Assembly: GCF_000006445.2 (NCBI RefSeq)
Contig: NC_006043.2
Location: 1,116,001-1,180,000, forward strand
Source: Debaryomyces hansenii CBS767
Taxonomy: Eukaryota > Ascomycota > Pichiomycetes > Serinales > Debaryomycetaceae
Direction of reading: 5' to 3'
Length of the DNA: 64,000 nt
This document shows positions 9,065 through 18,986 of this stretch, in pieces; position 1 is the stretch's first letter; every line of letters begins with the position of its first letter. The notes beneath the pieces are model-generated. The model made no database searches, was not told the origin of the DNA, and saw only the letters and a program-made list of their open reading frames with translations. The position numbers and the translations under genes are program-made.

Positions 9065-9426
9065 TGTGGTATAGTTCAGGTTTAATTGTATATTAGACTG
9101 TCAATCTTTATTGAAATAAATTTCTGGACGTGTATTATTTTTTTTCTTTGTGTAATTACATTTTCCCTTTCCAGTTTTCCATATATTAAACTTATATTAT
9201 TACAATTTACATACTTTAAAGAATACACTCCTACAAAAGCCAACGTCCTCCCTGTGGATATTGGGAATACAAGATAAAGATACTTAGTAAATAAAAAAAA
9301 GCGTGTGCCCAATAACAACAGGACAAATTTTTTAACAAAAATAAATCAGATCTTATTAAACAATTGATCATTTTTGTTACCTAAATACAACATTTTCTTT
9401 TAAAGTACATCAGTGTAGTAAGTCGA
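9065..9426. other. Intergenic gap between the decarboxylase gene and TUP1
   Basis: It holds the decarboxylase promoter and the TUP1 3' end. AT-rich, with poly-T and poly-A runs around 9140 and 9292. Short hydrophobic open frames exist on both strands but look like products of base composition. No other gene is seen. Confidence 0.5.
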
Positions 9427-11250
9427 TTATTTTCTAGTCCACTTCCATAATCTTGCTTTACAATCACCACTTCCGGTAGCAAAGATACCCTCTGTGCCTT
9501 GCGAATTCAACGAAACAGCCACCGAAATAACAGAATTACGGTGACCTTGCAACATCAATAATGGATTACCTGAAAGTTGGTCCCAAAATATAACACCACG
9601 GTCCTTAGAACCAGACAAAATATATTCATTCTTAGGAGTCGAGCAAACAGATAAGACAAAATCCTTGTGACCAATGTAGGTGACGTCACAAGAGGACTTC
9701 TTTCCAGTGCTTGCATTATTAGAAACGTTTGATTGTGGGTCTTGTTTTCCTTCTAAGTTCCATAACTTAACAGTTCTGTCCAAAGAACCAGAGGCAATCT
9801 GTTTACCGTTAGTCGAGAACGCAACCGAATAAACTGAATCTTCGTGGCCGTTACCACTTTCATTACCAGAATCTAATCTTTCGACTAAGAAACCAGTGGT
9901 CGAATCCCAAACTCTAACTGTTCTATCTAAGGAACCAGCAGTGATCAATTGGCCATCTGGGGAGACCGCGACGGTTGTCACGCCATCCTCGATAGATAAA
10001 GTCAACGAACATTGCGAGGATCTTAAATCCCAGATTCTAACAGTTCTATCACCAGAACCAGAAACAAGTCTGTTTCCATCAGGAAAGAAATCTAAGGAAT
10101 AAATATCCTGTTCATGACCACGTAAAATCTTAATTATTCTCTTCGTTTCCAAGTCCCAAATTCTAATCAACTTATCTTCGGCACCAGTGGCTAACAATTT
10201 ACCATCAGGAGAGAAGCAAACGGATCTAATGTACAAATCACCATTTGCATTCGCAGATGAAGACTGAACATTGGATTCGCCTGATTGGTTTTCGTTGTTG
10301 CTGTCATCGTTAATACCATTGGAAGAGTTATCATCAATCAATTTGGCAATTAATTCACCGGTTTTAACGTTGAAAACTTGGGTAGTCTTATTACATCCTG
10401 TGGCAATGAATTCACCGTTCTTGGAGAAACGAACACAACAAACAACAGAAGAGTGATCTAAAGAATGAATCAAATCGACATCCAAATCACGATTGAAAGC
10501 AGGGTTATACAAAACATAGTAATCAGGCTTCTGTTTCTTGAAGTCTGGATTAGCCTTGGAGACATCTAAATCCGCCAAGAAAGATGGAATCTCTTTGACG
10601 TGAGAAGCCTTCTGGAGTGGATTTACTATGTATTGACTCTTGTCAATAATAGTCAACGCAGTAGAAGTTTCAGGAGTAGATGGTTCGGCTGGTGGTTGTG
10701 TGGACGCAGTTTCGTCTTTGGTAGGCTCAACCTTAGCAGTCTTCGGCGATTCCAGCTTGGCCTCTTGTTTGGCAGGAGATGGCTTAATTGGAGGAGGTAA
10801 AGTTTGGGATTGTGACACTTGCGGAACTGGTGCCTGTTGGGGAGGCTGTTGTTGCTGTGGGGGTGGATAGTTGCCGAATGGGGGTTGTCTATTTTCAATC
10901 CCGTTGAGTTTGTTTTGGTGTTGTTGGGCCTGTCTATCTCTATTCTCTAACTCGGTCTTCAATCTCAAGATTTCCTCCTCGTACGCCTCTTTAATCTTCC
11001 TGTGGGCCATCTCTAACTCGTACACTGTCTGTCTGATCTGCTGCATTTCCGCAGTCTGTTGGTTGTACTTCAAGTCGTAGTCCTCCTTCACCTGTTTGAA
11101 ATTCGACGCCTCGTTCAACGCAAAGTCAAACTCCTGTTTCACGGCCTCCAATAACTCGCTCAACCGTTGTTGGTGCTGCTGTCTCTGTTGGTGCTGTTGC
11201 TGCTGTTGTTGAGCAGCAACCGCGGCCGAATTTGGTGTATATACCGACAT
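9427..11250 (-). CDS. TUP1: General transcriptional co-repressor Tup1
   Basis: Tup1 forms a complex with Ssn6 and represses many gene sets (glucose, hypha, osmotic and cell-type genes) when recruited by DNA-binding factors. The 607-residue protein has a Gln-rich start, then the helical tetramerisation region (about 29-110, from [20 protein letters not shown]). A Gln/Pro linker follows, and then seven WD40 blades (about 265-607) with repeated [15 protein letters not shown] ends. The segment [20 protein letters not shown] before the first blade is typical of Tup1. Length lies between the C. albicans and S. cerevisiae proteins. The CAG/CAA tract coding for poly-Gln (about 11165-11215) is a likely length-variable site. 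The ATG at 11250 is the only good start. Confidence 0.96.
   Translation of the reverse strand: MSVYTPNSAAVAAQQQQQQHQQRQQHQQRLSELLEAVKQEFDFALNEASNFKQVKEDYDLKYNQQTAEMQQIRQTVYELEMAHRKIKEAYEEEILRLKTELENRDRQAQQHQNKLNGIENRQPPFGNYPPPQQQQPPQQAPVPQVSQSQTLPPPIKPSPAKQEAKLESPKTAKVEPTKDETASTQPPAEPSTPETSTALTIIDKSQYIVNPLQKASHVKEIPSFLADLDVSKANPDFKKQKPDYYVLYNPAFNRDLDVDLIHSLDHSSVVCCVRFSKNGEFIATGCNKTTQVFNVKTGELIAKLIDDNSSNGINDDSNNENQSGESNVQSSSANANGDLYIRSVCFSPDGKLLATGAEDKLIRIWDLETKRIIKILRGHEQDIYSLDFFPDGNRLVSGSGDRTVRIWDLRSSQCSLTLSIEDGVTTVAVSPDGQLITAGSLDRTVRVWDSTTGFLVERLDSGNESGNGHEDSVYSVAFSTNGKQIASGSLDRTVKLWNLEGKQDPQSNVSNNASTGKKSSCDVTYIGHKDFVLSVCSTPKNEYILSGSKDRGVIFWDQLSGNPLLMLQGHRNSVISVAVSLNSQGTEGIFATGSGDCKARLWKWTRK
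11165..11215 (-). repeat. CAG/CAA triplet tract coding poly-Gln in TUP1
   Basis: An imperfect run of CAG, CAA and CAC codons read on the minus strand, giving the [16 protein letters not shown] start of Tup1. It is interrupted, so it is probably less unstable than a pure run. Confidence 0.7.
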
Positions 11251-11819
11251 CCTATCGCTATTTTGTCCTCGAATCTCTTCAATGATACCTATCGTATTAG
11301 AATCGCTGGTATCAACTCAATAGTCTTCGTATTAATCAATTTGGAATTAATTTATTTTTTCCTGTTCTTCACTTCTCTGGCGCTAGAACCGGTCAATAAC
11401 AATTAATCAATCTGCAAATTAGCTCAATTTTCGTAATGCCTGGGTAATATGGACTGTTCTCAATTACCTGTAACTTTTACGCCCTGTCTACTTCACTTGT
11501 CACGCTGTATAGAAGGATGTACTGATAAACAAAGGGTACCTAAACGTATATTTTTAATAGACGCTTTTTTCTTTCAATAAACAAGGGGTGCATCCGCTAA
11601 CTGGCGAAAAAGGCGTCGAAGCAAATTTCTAGGGGGTGTAACTCACGTGATGTATTTTTCAAATTGCCGGACGTAATTATATGCTAGTATAGTACAATAG
11701 GAGAATGCCCAAGCGACCAAGTTGTGGAATAATTGCGTGTATACGTTCAGAAGTAGATATCAGACATAAGCCAATTAGGACAACAGTAATAATAGCACAT
11801 AGCATTAGCACACAGCACG
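11251..11819. other. Divergent intergenic region of TUP1 and COX16
   Basis: 569 bases serving both promoters. It contains an E-box at 11644-11649. An ATG at 11705 opens a 69-codon frame that overlaps the COX16 start in another frame. No RNA gene is seen. Confidence 0.5.
11644..11649. promoter_or_regulatory. CACGTG E-box (Cbf1-type) between TUP1 and COX16
   Basis: CACGTG within TCACGTGA (11643-11650), about 171 bases upstream of COX16. Cbf1 is known to regulate respiratory genes in Candida, which would fit a cytochrome oxidase assembly gene. TUP1 is an alternative target. Confidence 0.45.
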
Positions 11820-12203
11820 ATGGTACATCTAGGAAGCAAGCCATTTCGAGGCAAGAGGGAACAAGAGGCATACGACCGAACGTATGCTGGGAGATACCAG
11901 AAGTTGTTGCGTAAGAACCACTTTTTATACTTTGGGTTGCCGTTCATTCTTTCGATCGTAGCGGGCTCATTGTACTTGCAGAAGTTCACGGCAGTGAAGT
12001 GGGAAAAGTACGACGAGAGATACAGACAGGTGGGTGAAGAGGAGATGTTGTCGATGATCGAGAACAAGAGGCCAGTGGACAAGAAAAATGATTACTATAG
12101 GTTACAGGGACTCCTTCATGACCACGAGAACGAGGTAAGCTCGAACGAGGATTACGAAATCGTGAGGGTGAAGAGAAAGAAGGAGGATGAGCCAGTGTGG
12201 TGA
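11820..12203 (+). CDS. COX16: Cytochrome c oxidase assembly protein Cox16
   Basis: A small mitochondrial inner-membrane protein needed to assemble complex IV through Cox1 maturation. The 127-residue product shows the family layout: basic N-terminal GSKPFRGKREQEAYDRTYAG, then RYQKLLRKNHFLYFGLPF leading into one membrane span (about residues 38-57). Next comes the intermembrane-space part beginning with FTAVKWEKYDERYRQ, and DYYRLQ near residue 92. These positions agree with S. cerevisiae Cox16 (118 residues). The acidic-basic tail is variable. It is divergent from TUP1. Confidence 0.92.
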   Translation: MVHLGSKPFRGKREQEAYDRTYAGRYQKLLRKNHFLYFGLPFILSIVAGSLYLQKFTAVKWEKYDERYRQVGEEEMLSMIENKRPVDKKNDYYRLQGLLHDHENEVSSNEDYEIVRVKRKKEDEPVW

Positions 12204-12493
12204 GAGATGAGAGATGAGATGCGAGAGGTTGAGGTAGGTCTGGCTGCGTTGCTGGTGACGCAGACTGGTCGTGGTTCCGGGACATATTAAAGGTGGATCG
12301 AAAGCCTGTCTGGTGGGTATGGGATCCCTCAAACGTTTATGGCTGGGTCTGTAGATAGACCGGTGTGTATAGGTATAGTGATAAATTCATGTAAATAAAT
12401 ATTCGGATCATCGCGCAGATGAAAAAAAATGGCGTAAAAGCGAAGTAGCTGTGAAAAAGATAGTATAGACGATTAAACGCAAAGTAACATAAG

Positions 12494-12973
12494 ATGGTTT
12501 CATTTAGTTGTGAGGTGTGTAACGATACCGTGTTAAAGAAGAAATTGGATCAACATACACAGAGATGTGGGGGTGCGTACTTCAGCTGTATCGATTGTTC
12601 GGTAACTTTCAACGGTACCGAATACCGTCAGCACACCAGTTGCATCAGTGAAGCCGAGAAATACGAAAAAGGGTTGTATAAGGGCAAGAAGAAGCAGCAG
12701 ATCCAAAGCAAGCCTCAGGAAGTAGTTAAGGCTGAAACTAAACCTGAACCTAAGAAGGAAAAGAAGGAATCCAAGAAGGAATCTAAGAAAGACTCTAAGA
12801 AAGAGAAGAAGGAATCTACCGATTTATCCTCATATTTAAATTCGAACAAACAAGAAAGCTTGTACAAGATCATCAAGAAGATTTCATTCGACAAGAAGAA
12901 GGATAAGAAGGACATCTTGAAAAATTTACAGTTGACTAAACTTGAAGATGGCTCAATTAATGTTAGCTTTTAA
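12494..12973 (+). CDS. LYAR-type C2HC zinc-finger protein (YCR087C-A homologue)
   Basis: The first 65 residues carry two tandem zinc-binding units: CEVCNDTVLKKKLDQHTQRC (residues 6-25) and CIDCSVTFNGTEYRQHTSC (about 32-50), followed by ISEAEKYEKGLYKGKKK. This is the LYAR nucleolar zinc-finger arrangement and matches S. cerevisiae YCR087C-A (Lug1). The middle (about 75-115) is a very charged Lys/Glu/Ser repeat region. A short conserved tail follows, SLYKIIKKISFDKKKDKKD, also found in the yeast homologue. LYAR proteins are nucleolar and linked to pre-rRNA processing. The gene ends 57 bases from the convergent CSM1 stop. Confidence 0.88.
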   Translation: MVSFSCEVCNDTVLKKKLDQHTQRCGGAYFSCIDCSVTFNGTEYRQHTSCISEAEKYEKGLYKGKKKQQIQSKPQEVVKAETKPEPKKEKKESKKESKKDSKKEKKESTDLSSYLNSNKQESLYKIIKKISFDKKKDKKDILKNLQLTKLEDGSINVSF

Positions 12974-13030
12974 TTACTGTACAATAGTCATAGTCTATAA
13001 GATATTTAATACATAAACCTGGCGCACATG

Positions 13031-13918
13031 TTAACTTTTGGCTCCCTTGTTCAAGGCACGGTTCATTTTGGTGTAGAACTGGGAAAGTGTATTGTAGGGA
13101 AATGTTAGGTTGTCACAGAAGTAATCTGGCAATAAGTCCAATAGCATTTTTGCATTGCGTTTGGAGTCCATGGTTTCGTCATCCACATCTATGTCATCGG
13201 ACTCGCTATCATTATCCTCCAATTCGTTCAAAAATGTAGGTACGTAATTGATTTCTGCGGTCGATGTAAATTCTTTGGAAATAATTAATCTGTAATCAAT
13301 GGTCAACTCAGTTCCACTCCCATTCGTTGACGTTTGCTTGAGATCGAAATGAAACTTTGCATCATCTTCCTCGTAGTTAATTATTCTTAATCCAGTCAAT
13401 AACTCCAACATGTCTAACGTTATGCCTATTGTCTCTAATTCCTTCGATAATTGATCTTGGTTTATCACTTCTTGTTCCTGCTTAGCTGTTTTCTTCCTTC
13501 TGATAGGCGACACATACATGTTTGGTGGCTCGCTTCTAGCCTTCTTCATAGGAGTTTGTAACAGACCGTTATCTGGTTTTTCTTCTAGCAACTTGTCAAT
13601 TATCTTCTGCTTATTATTCAATTCTTGTTGCATGTCATTGATTAACTGATTCTTTTGTTGTAACTGAACCTCTGATTTCTTCTTGTAGTTCGTGAATATT
13701 TCATCTTGCTTTGTGTTGGTTAAGGTATGGATTATTTTCATTAAATCATTATTATTCTGTGCTGACAATATGTCCTGTTCGGTTATATTGGTTGATTTAT
13801 TAGTGGATAATATGGTGTTAGCACTTGGCACCGGCGTTGATGTCAAACTTTCGCTCAATGTACCGTTGTTTTCATTCTTCTTATCTGCTCCACCGGATGT
13901 CTTACGTGTTCTACCCAT
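13031..13918 (-). CDS. CSM1: Monopolin subunit Csm1 (Pcs1 family)
   Basis: Csm1 forms V-shaped dimers with Lrs4 that cross-link kinetochore parts in meiosis I and anchor silent rDNA. In species with regional centromeres the family helps keep microtubule attachment orderly. This 295-residue protein has a Ser/Asn-rich start, a coiled coil (about 75-112), a basic linker, and the C-terminal globular Csm1 domain (about 155-290). The domain starts with LDMLELLTGLRIINYEED and ends LLPDYFCDNLTFPYNTLSQFYTKM, with the LTGLRI and YFxxxLTFP patterns of the family. An acidic insert (about 235-250) interrupts the domain. S. cerevisiae Csm1 is shorter (190). An ACGCG core lies about 70 bases upstream. Confidence 0.85.
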   Translation of the reverse strand: MGRTRKTSGGADKKNENNGTLSESLTSTPVPSANTILSTNKSTNITEQDILSAQNNNDLMKIIHTLTNTKQDEIFTNYKKKSEVQLQQKNQLINDMQQELNNKQKIIDKLLEEKPDNGLLQTPMKKARSEPPNMYVSPIRRKKTAKQEQEVINQDQLSKELETIGITLDMLELLTGLRIINYEEDDAKFHFDLKQTSTNGSGTELTIDYRLIISKEFTSTAEINYVPTFLNELEDNDSESDDIDVDDETMDSKRNAKMLLDLLPDYFCDNLTFPYNTLSQFYTKMNRALNKGAKS

Positions 13919-13986
13919 TACTTTCAGTTGTTAGTGTATTCAAAACATAAAAATTATGTTTACATAAATTTTGTGATTCTTAAAAT

Positions 13987-13991
13987 CGCGT
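13987..13991 (-). promoter_or_regulatory. ACGCG (MCB-like) core upstream of CSM1
   Basis: ACGCG on the minus strand, about 70 bases before the CSM1 ATG. It matches the core of the MluI cell-cycle box (ACGCGT) bound by MBF in yeasts, but not the full palindrome. Confidence 0.35.
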
Positions 13992-13996
13992 TAAGC

Positions 13997-14021
13997 ATCA
14001 TCACTGTTTTACAGTGATGAT
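13997..14021. repeat. Perfect 10-base inverted repeat (hairpin) near CSM1
   Basis: ATCATCACTG (13997-14006), loop TTTTA, then CAGTGATGAT (14012-14021). The arms are exactly complementary. Function unknown. Confidence 0.75.
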
Positions 14022-14747
14022 CTAGGACATTAGTACGATTATAGAGAACCTATCCATATATATGTAACATCTACTACGTGTCATCATTTTGAGTCTGTCT
14101 TTCTATGCAACTTTCTACAATCGTTGAAGTCATCTAGCATATATTATGATCGCTCTCGAAAATCTACAATAATGACTGGAACATGAATTTCATCATACAA
14201 TATTAGTGCTACTACAGTCAATTGTACCTTTACAATTCCATTAGAATCGCAAGGATAACTTCTATGTAGTAATCTTCGAAGTTTCAGCAAAAACTTGAAA
14301 GTCATTGATTTGCGTGTTTCTAAATCTTTCTAAATATTCGAGGAACCGTTAAACCAAAATGAAGTGGATAACTAAAGCATATCATTATTCAATATTTTAC
14401 ATGTATGATATATTCTTCAACGGCTTTCAATTTAGGAGTAATACTTATTATGCTTTTTGTATAATAGATCCATCTCATTACCTCATCATATAACATGGTT
14501 TGCGTACAATTGATACACAATAGTATAGTAGTAGCTTCATGATGTAGGTATCTAACACATTGAGTTTTCCATCATCGAGGGAAGGCGATATGAACGAGGA
14601 AGACTCCCCCACAAGATGATGATTCCAATTTGATGGATTTCGTAATGTGCGCTCACTTAAAAAAAAATCATCATTAACTTAACTTATCTCTATCAACAAG
14701 GAAATCAATCAATAAGACGTTAGTAAGTGAAGATTACATATCGTATC

Positions 14748-16151
14748 ATGTCATTCTCCCCCGATATACTTAATAAAAAGTTAAGCTCGTTGCAGGAAAC
14801 GCAAGATTCAATTGTAACGATTTCACAATGGGTATTATTCCATCACAGACACAGTAAAGAAACAGCAGAGTTATGGGCTGCATTTATCCTTAATTTACCA
14901 GCTAGCGGTTCATCGAAGAAATTATCTTTATTGTATCTCTGTAATGATGTTGTTCAACAGGCTAGACATAAACGGAAGATGGATTTCATTACGGAATTTT
15001 CAAAAGTTTTGCCTAGGGTATTCAATAATGTTTACAAGACATTGGATCCAGCAATTAAGCCAAAAGTAGATAGATTAGTGAACGTCTGGTCTGAAAGACT
15101 GGTATTTCCTTCAAATGATATCAAAGAAATGAAGAAAGCCATTGAATTATCAAAAGCCAATAAGTCGATGGAAAATGATGACAATTCCGGCACCTCTAGT
15201 TCTTCAGCATTTGAAGGATCAAAAGTTGGCATTGCATCTGACCTTAAATTGTTGAATAATGTATTTTTACATATGAATCAACTAATTGATATAAGTCAAG
15301 GGAATTTGAATCAAGTTGGAATTCAATCAAAGACGTATTTACCTACAGACCCGTCAGTATCCGATAACTTGCCTTCTCCTAGAATATATATTTCAAAATT
15401 AAACGTTTTAGAAAAACTATGCTTGATGTCCAATAATAATATTGAAGAGATTAAGAAAGATAGGTTGGAAATATTAAAACAATTGGATAATTTGAGAAGT
15501 ATTGTATCTGATGGCTTACAGACAGATGATAGTAAAGTGAATATAATAAATAAAAGATTGGAAAAGCTTAGGTCTACTAGAAGCGAGCTACACAGTATAG
15601 TGGATTCAGATGAACCAGTATCGCAAGCTCAGGATACTACTGAGGAACCATCACCCGAGTTTGACCATGGTGACGACGATGATGATGATGATGATATGAT
15701 TCCAACTTATGAAAATGAAGACAGTGATGTAGATGATGATCGTCCGCCAGCGAAAAAACCCAAACACTCCCCTGAATCTTCAGGTAATTCGACTCCTTCT
15801 TCCGCAAAAAAATCGGTTGCATTTTCGGAAGATATAGAAGTCAAAGAATACGACAGAGAAGATCAGACTGAAAATATTAAAATTATCAAAAGTGATGAAG
15901 ACGAAAATGGTGATGCGTTGGATAACATATATTATGATGATGATAATGATGATGATGATGATGACAAAAGTTCAGTATCTATTGACTTCGAAAGACATCA
16001 TAAAGACGATTTGGAACTAAAGCATGAACATGATCATAACAGTACTGATGACGATGGCTACGATCCTTCTTCGCAAGGTGAAGATACTTCAGAATCTAAT
16101 AGTTCATCAATGAATAATAGTGTATTAAATCTATTAGCTAAGTTAGCATAA
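14748..16151 (+). CDS. RTT103: Rtt103, RNA polymerase II CTD-interacting termination factor
   Basis: The N-terminal 135 residues form a CTD-interacting domain (CID): LNKKLSSLQETQDSIVTISQW, then the conserved KKLSLLYLCNDVVQQARHK and DFITEFSKVLP, ending LVNVWSERLVF. In yeast Rtt103 binds Ser2-phosphorylated RNA polymerase II tails and works with Rat1 in transcription termination. Residues about 170-290 are helical (the region used for dimerisation). The last 180 residues are acidic with two runs of Asp from GAT repeats (around 15673 and 15938). I place the start at the ATG at 14748 (467 residues); the frame runs open upstream only with non-ATG codons. RPB1, its partner, is in the same window. 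Confidence 0.92.
   Translation: MSFSPDILNKKLSSLQETQDSIVTISQWVLFHHRHSKETAELWAAFILNLPASGSSKKLSLLYLCNDVVQQARHKRKMDFITEFSKVLPRVFNNVYKTLDPAIKPKVDRLVNVWSERLVFPSNDIKEMKKAIELSKANKSMENDDNSGTSSSSAFEGSKVGIASDLKLLNNVFLHMNQLIDISQGNLNQVGIQSKTYLPTDPSVSDNLPSPRIYISKLNVLEKLCLMSNNNIEEIKKDRLEILKQLDNLRSIVSDGLQTDDSKVNIINKRLEKLRSTRSELHSIVDSDEPVSQAQDTTEEPSPEFDHGDDDDDDDDMIPTYENEDSDVDDDRPPAKKPKHSPESSGNSTPSSAKKSVAFSEDIEVKEYDREDQTENIKIIKSDEDENGDALDNIYYDDDNDDDDDDKSSVSIDFERHHKDDLELKHEHDHNSTDDDGYDPSSQGEDTSESNSSSMNNSVLNLLAKLA
15673..15966 (+). repeat. GAT/GAC triplet tracts coding poly-Asp in RTT103
   Basis: Two short GAT/GAC runs (about 15673-15697 and 15937-15966) encode 8-9 acidic residues each. Such tracts are prone to length change. 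Confidence 0.65.
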
Positions 16152-16248
16152 TATTTGTCTCGAATAATGAATTCACAATTAATAATGTATATTCATGTAG
16201 ATATATTTCCATCATTTGAAATCACCCAAGTTGTGCACCCTCTTCCAT

Positions 16249-18825
16249 CTATCTCCTCATTAAGAACCCACCAAAGTTTATAAATGATTTATAGAGTCTC
16301 GGTTTTATGTTCACAAATGTATGAAATTGTCTAATTTGACTAAGATTTGTAGACTTCTTTCGAAGTAATCCAAGTGAAGTAAACTCATTAAATAATTGTT
16401 TTCCTTCATTTATTTTTGATCTATCTGGCACTTTTCTATGTAAATCTTGTGCTAAACTTTCCAACAAGGTATATTTAGCATTGATTACTGAGTTCATATC
16501 AGGTAACTCAGGTGTTAAGCTATTAAAAGCACTTGGCAGAAGTGTATCAAAGCGCTTATTTGTTCCAATATACAACAAATTCCTTGCCCTTGTACAAGCA
16601 ACGTAGAATAACCTTGCCTTACTTTGTGCATGAGGTTCTAATCGATCGAGTAGAAGTGAATCCCAAAATGACAGCGATTTTGCGTTCTGTGGTGCTCCAG
16701 CGATAAAAACTACTGGAAATTCTAATCCTTTTGCAGTATGTACAGTAGAAAGGTTGACCATCTCTCTATCCATAGTTGGAATCTCGTCATTATAACTGCG
16801 TAAAAAGTACTCTACAAACAGCTTTTCTGATTTGGTAAGTGAATTCTGTTCCATATAGCATTCATATGAATATTTTAAAGACTTATTAAAGGATTGTAAA
16901 TAGGTCTTCAATAAACTTTTATAGTCTTTCTCGATATCAATACTGTCTGGTTGTTTAGTACTACGTGATTTCGATAATTCTGGCAGATTTAGATATTCTA
17001 ATAATTCCAGGTCACTAAGTACTCGTAGTAATGAACTTAAAATGTTGGTTGGATTCTGGGATTCTTGAGTATTTTGAATTAGATCCCTTCTTACGGATCG
17101 AATAGAATCCATAAATGTCTTTAAACGTAATATCTCGTTATTATATTTTGGGATTTTGTAAATATCCGTGATATCATGTAACGATTTCTTCTTCTTTTTA
17201 ACGGTAACTTGATTTTCTTCAACCTGTATATCGAGAAATTCCAATTCATGTATTATATACTCTTCTAATGCATTTTCTCTCGTCTCTAATCCCCCATTTA
17301 CTTTCCATTTATTGCTTACGTTGAATAACTTTGATACTCGGGAAGAGCTTCCAAATTTTCGGTCTAAAATCGATATGACACATAATAAACCAAAATCTGA
17401 GCTAGGGCCCTTGCTTATGACATTCAAAATATCTAGTAAAATATGTACTTTAGATTTAATCCACGAAGCTGACAGTGAAAATCTATTACACTTAATATTA
17501 TAAGTTTCAGTTAAAAACTTTGATATTTCTTCTATCTCCTTATTGGACCTTGTAAGGATTGCAAAATCAGAAGGGTTTAATAACCCGCCCAGTTCACAAA
17601 TTAGTCTGGTAACCTCACTCGCTATAAATGCATATTCGTCCTTATTTGAGATGTGCATACTAATTATAGGTTTGTGGCCATGACCACGAATTGACCTAAG
17701 TTCTTGAGCAGGATCAAATAGACCAGCGGGTTTTAAACAAATTTCGGTTACTGCATTCAAGATTTCAGGAGTAATACGGAATGACTCGTTTATAGATAGC
17801 TGGGTAACTTCACCACCTGGAATTTCATCTTGAATTTTGTGAATTAATTCTGGCTTTGAGCCTAGAAACTCGTAAATACTCTGATTAGGATCGCCAGCGA
17901 TCGTTAAATGTTTCATATCTCCCTTACAGAAGCCAGAAGTAGGATACTCAATGACCGCTTTCACTATCAGTAGTAATTGTGGATGAATATCTTGGAATTC
18001 ATCGACTATTATAGCTTTGTAATTTTTAAGTTGGGGAATTAAGTTCATATTTCCAACAGCTTGTGGCTGTAATGATAAATCCATTAGCTCCAAAGCATTT
18101 ACAAGCAAATCGTGGTATCTTATCATACCGTTGTTTTCCAAGTACATAATTAATGCCTCAATGTATTCCTTACTAACCTTGTACTTGTAAGCTGCCTGTG
18201 GTATGGTTAAATTTCCACTTTTCACTGCGATAAGTAATTTTTCTAACGACAGCGGAGTCAAGTTACCTTCCACTGTTCTACCGCTTAAACTAATAGATTT
18301 TCCCAGAAATATATTAGAAAAACTACGCCAGCTTAAATCATCCATTAATGTCTTTTTTCTAAACGACGAAGAATATTGATCCCCATACTGGTCGACTAAA
18401 CCCCCACAAAATGAATGAAAGGTATTGATACTGATACCGCTAGTTATATCTTCCCCCAATGTATTAATTAGATATTTTTTTAACGAATTTACCGATCTGT
18501 TAGCCATAGATAGCACCAAAATTTCCTCTGGCTTCAACTTACCAATACTTATCAAATATGCAATTCTTTTCACAATGGTACTAGTTTTTCCACTTCCCGG
18601 ACCAGCCTTGACAACTAGTATCTTGTTCATTTCTGGAGGAAACTCTATAACCTTAGCTTGAGATTCTGTAGCAAAAATGGACAGGTTTTCAAGTGGTACA
18701 TCTGACAATGATTTGCCTCTATTTATATTTTCTGCATCTTCGTTAATCCTTGCAATCAATTCATCTTCTTCATTCGAAATTGAAGTAATATCTTCTTCCT
18801 TTTCGCCAAAGGAGAAGCAATTCAT
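16249..18825 (-). CDS. HMI1: Mitochondrial UvrD/Rep-type DNA helicase Hmi1
   Basis: A 3'-5' superfamily 1 DNA helicase. The motifs are Walker A GPGSGKTSTIVKR (about residues 74-86), motif II VDEFQD (about 275), motif III GDPNQSIYEFLG (about 315), and motif V VHTAKGLEFPVVF. Motif VI is FYVACTRARNLLYIG near residue 745. The layout and the short basic C-terminal tail (RLYKSFINFGGFLMRR) match Hmi1 of S. cerevisiae. Hmi1 maintains mitochondrial DNA and has its import signal at the C-terminus. It is longer here (858 against 706), with an N-terminal extension of about 50 acidic residues and inserts in domain 2A. Srs2 is the other yeast UvrD-like helicase but is larger and lacks this tail. Confidence 0.85.
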   Translation of the reverse strand: MNCFSFGEKEEDITSISNEEDELIARINEDAENINRGKSLSDVPLENLSIFATESQAKVIEFPPEMNKILVVKAGPGSGKTSTIVKRIAYLISIGKLKPEEILVLSMANRSVNSLKKYLINTLGEDITSGISINTFHSFCGGLVDQYGDQYSSSFRKKTLMDDLSWRSFSNIFLGKSISLSGRTVEGNLTPLSLEKLLIAVKSGNLTIPQAAYKYKVSKEYIEALIMYLENNGMIRYHDLLVNALELMDLSLQPQAVGNMNLIPQLKNYKAIIVDEFQDIHPQLLLIVKAVIEYPTSGFCKGDMKHLTIAGDPNQSIYEFLGSKPELIHKIQDEIPGGEVTQLSINESFRITPEILNAVTEICLKPAGLFDPAQELRSIRGHGHKPIISMHISNKDEYAFIASEVTRLICELGGLLNPSDFAILTRSNKEIEEISKFLTETYNIKCNRFSLSASWIKSKVHILLDILNVISKGPSSDFGLLCVISILDRKFGSSSRVSKLFNVSNKWKVNGGLETRENALEEYIIHELEFLDIQVEENQVTVKKKKKSLHDITDIYKIPKYNNEILRLKTFMDSIRSVRRDLIQNTQESQNPTNILSSLLRVLSDLELLEYLNLPELSKSRSTKQPDSIDIEKDYKSLLKTYLQSFNKSLKYSYECYMEQNSLTKSEKLFVEYFLRSYNDEIPTMDREMVNLSTVHTAKGLEFPVVFIAGAPQNAKSLSFWDSLLLDRLEPHAQSKARLFYVACTRARNLLYIGTNKRFDTLLPSAFNSLTPELPDMNSVINAKYTLLESLAQDLHRKVPDRSKINEGKQLFNEFTSLGLLRKKSTNLSQIRQFHTFVNIKPRLYKSFINFGGFLMRR

Positions 18826-18986
18826 TCTTTTACAACAGGTTCAACATAAGGCTACAATTTGGCATTTCAATGAACTTTAGAAAATGTATACAAACATTGC
18901 GCGAAATTAAATCCTACTATTCATACTTCCCATAGGTTTATAACCACATTAAAAGTCACATATAACCTAAAGTAATCTACTAAGTT

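Larger units (their letters stand above)
13919..14747. other. Long divergent intergenic region of CSM1 and RTT103
   Basis: 829 bases, the longest gene-free stretch in the window. Only short broken frames are present. It carries two palindromes close to CSM1 (13943-13961 and 13997-14021) and an ACGCG core on the minus strand at 13987-13991. A Cbf1 box and a tRNA are absent. GTGATGA matches a box C motif at 14014 but no box D (CTGA) follows at a snoRNA-like distance. Confidence 0.5.

Noticed and set aside
9086..9277. 63-residue hydrophobic plus-strand frame in the TUP1-decarboxylase gap
   Set aside because: It lies over poly-T-rich DNA that reads as Phe/Leu/Ile, with no conserved feature.
13942..13952. 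Exact 11-base match to the S. cerevisiae ARS consensus (minus strand)
   Set aside because: Such matches are frequent in AT-rich DNA, and origins of CTG-clade yeasts are not defined by this consensus.
14014..14020. GTGATGA box C as part of a C/D snoRNA
   Set aside because: No CTGA box D at a suitable distance and no terminal stem; the motif is part of the hairpin arm.
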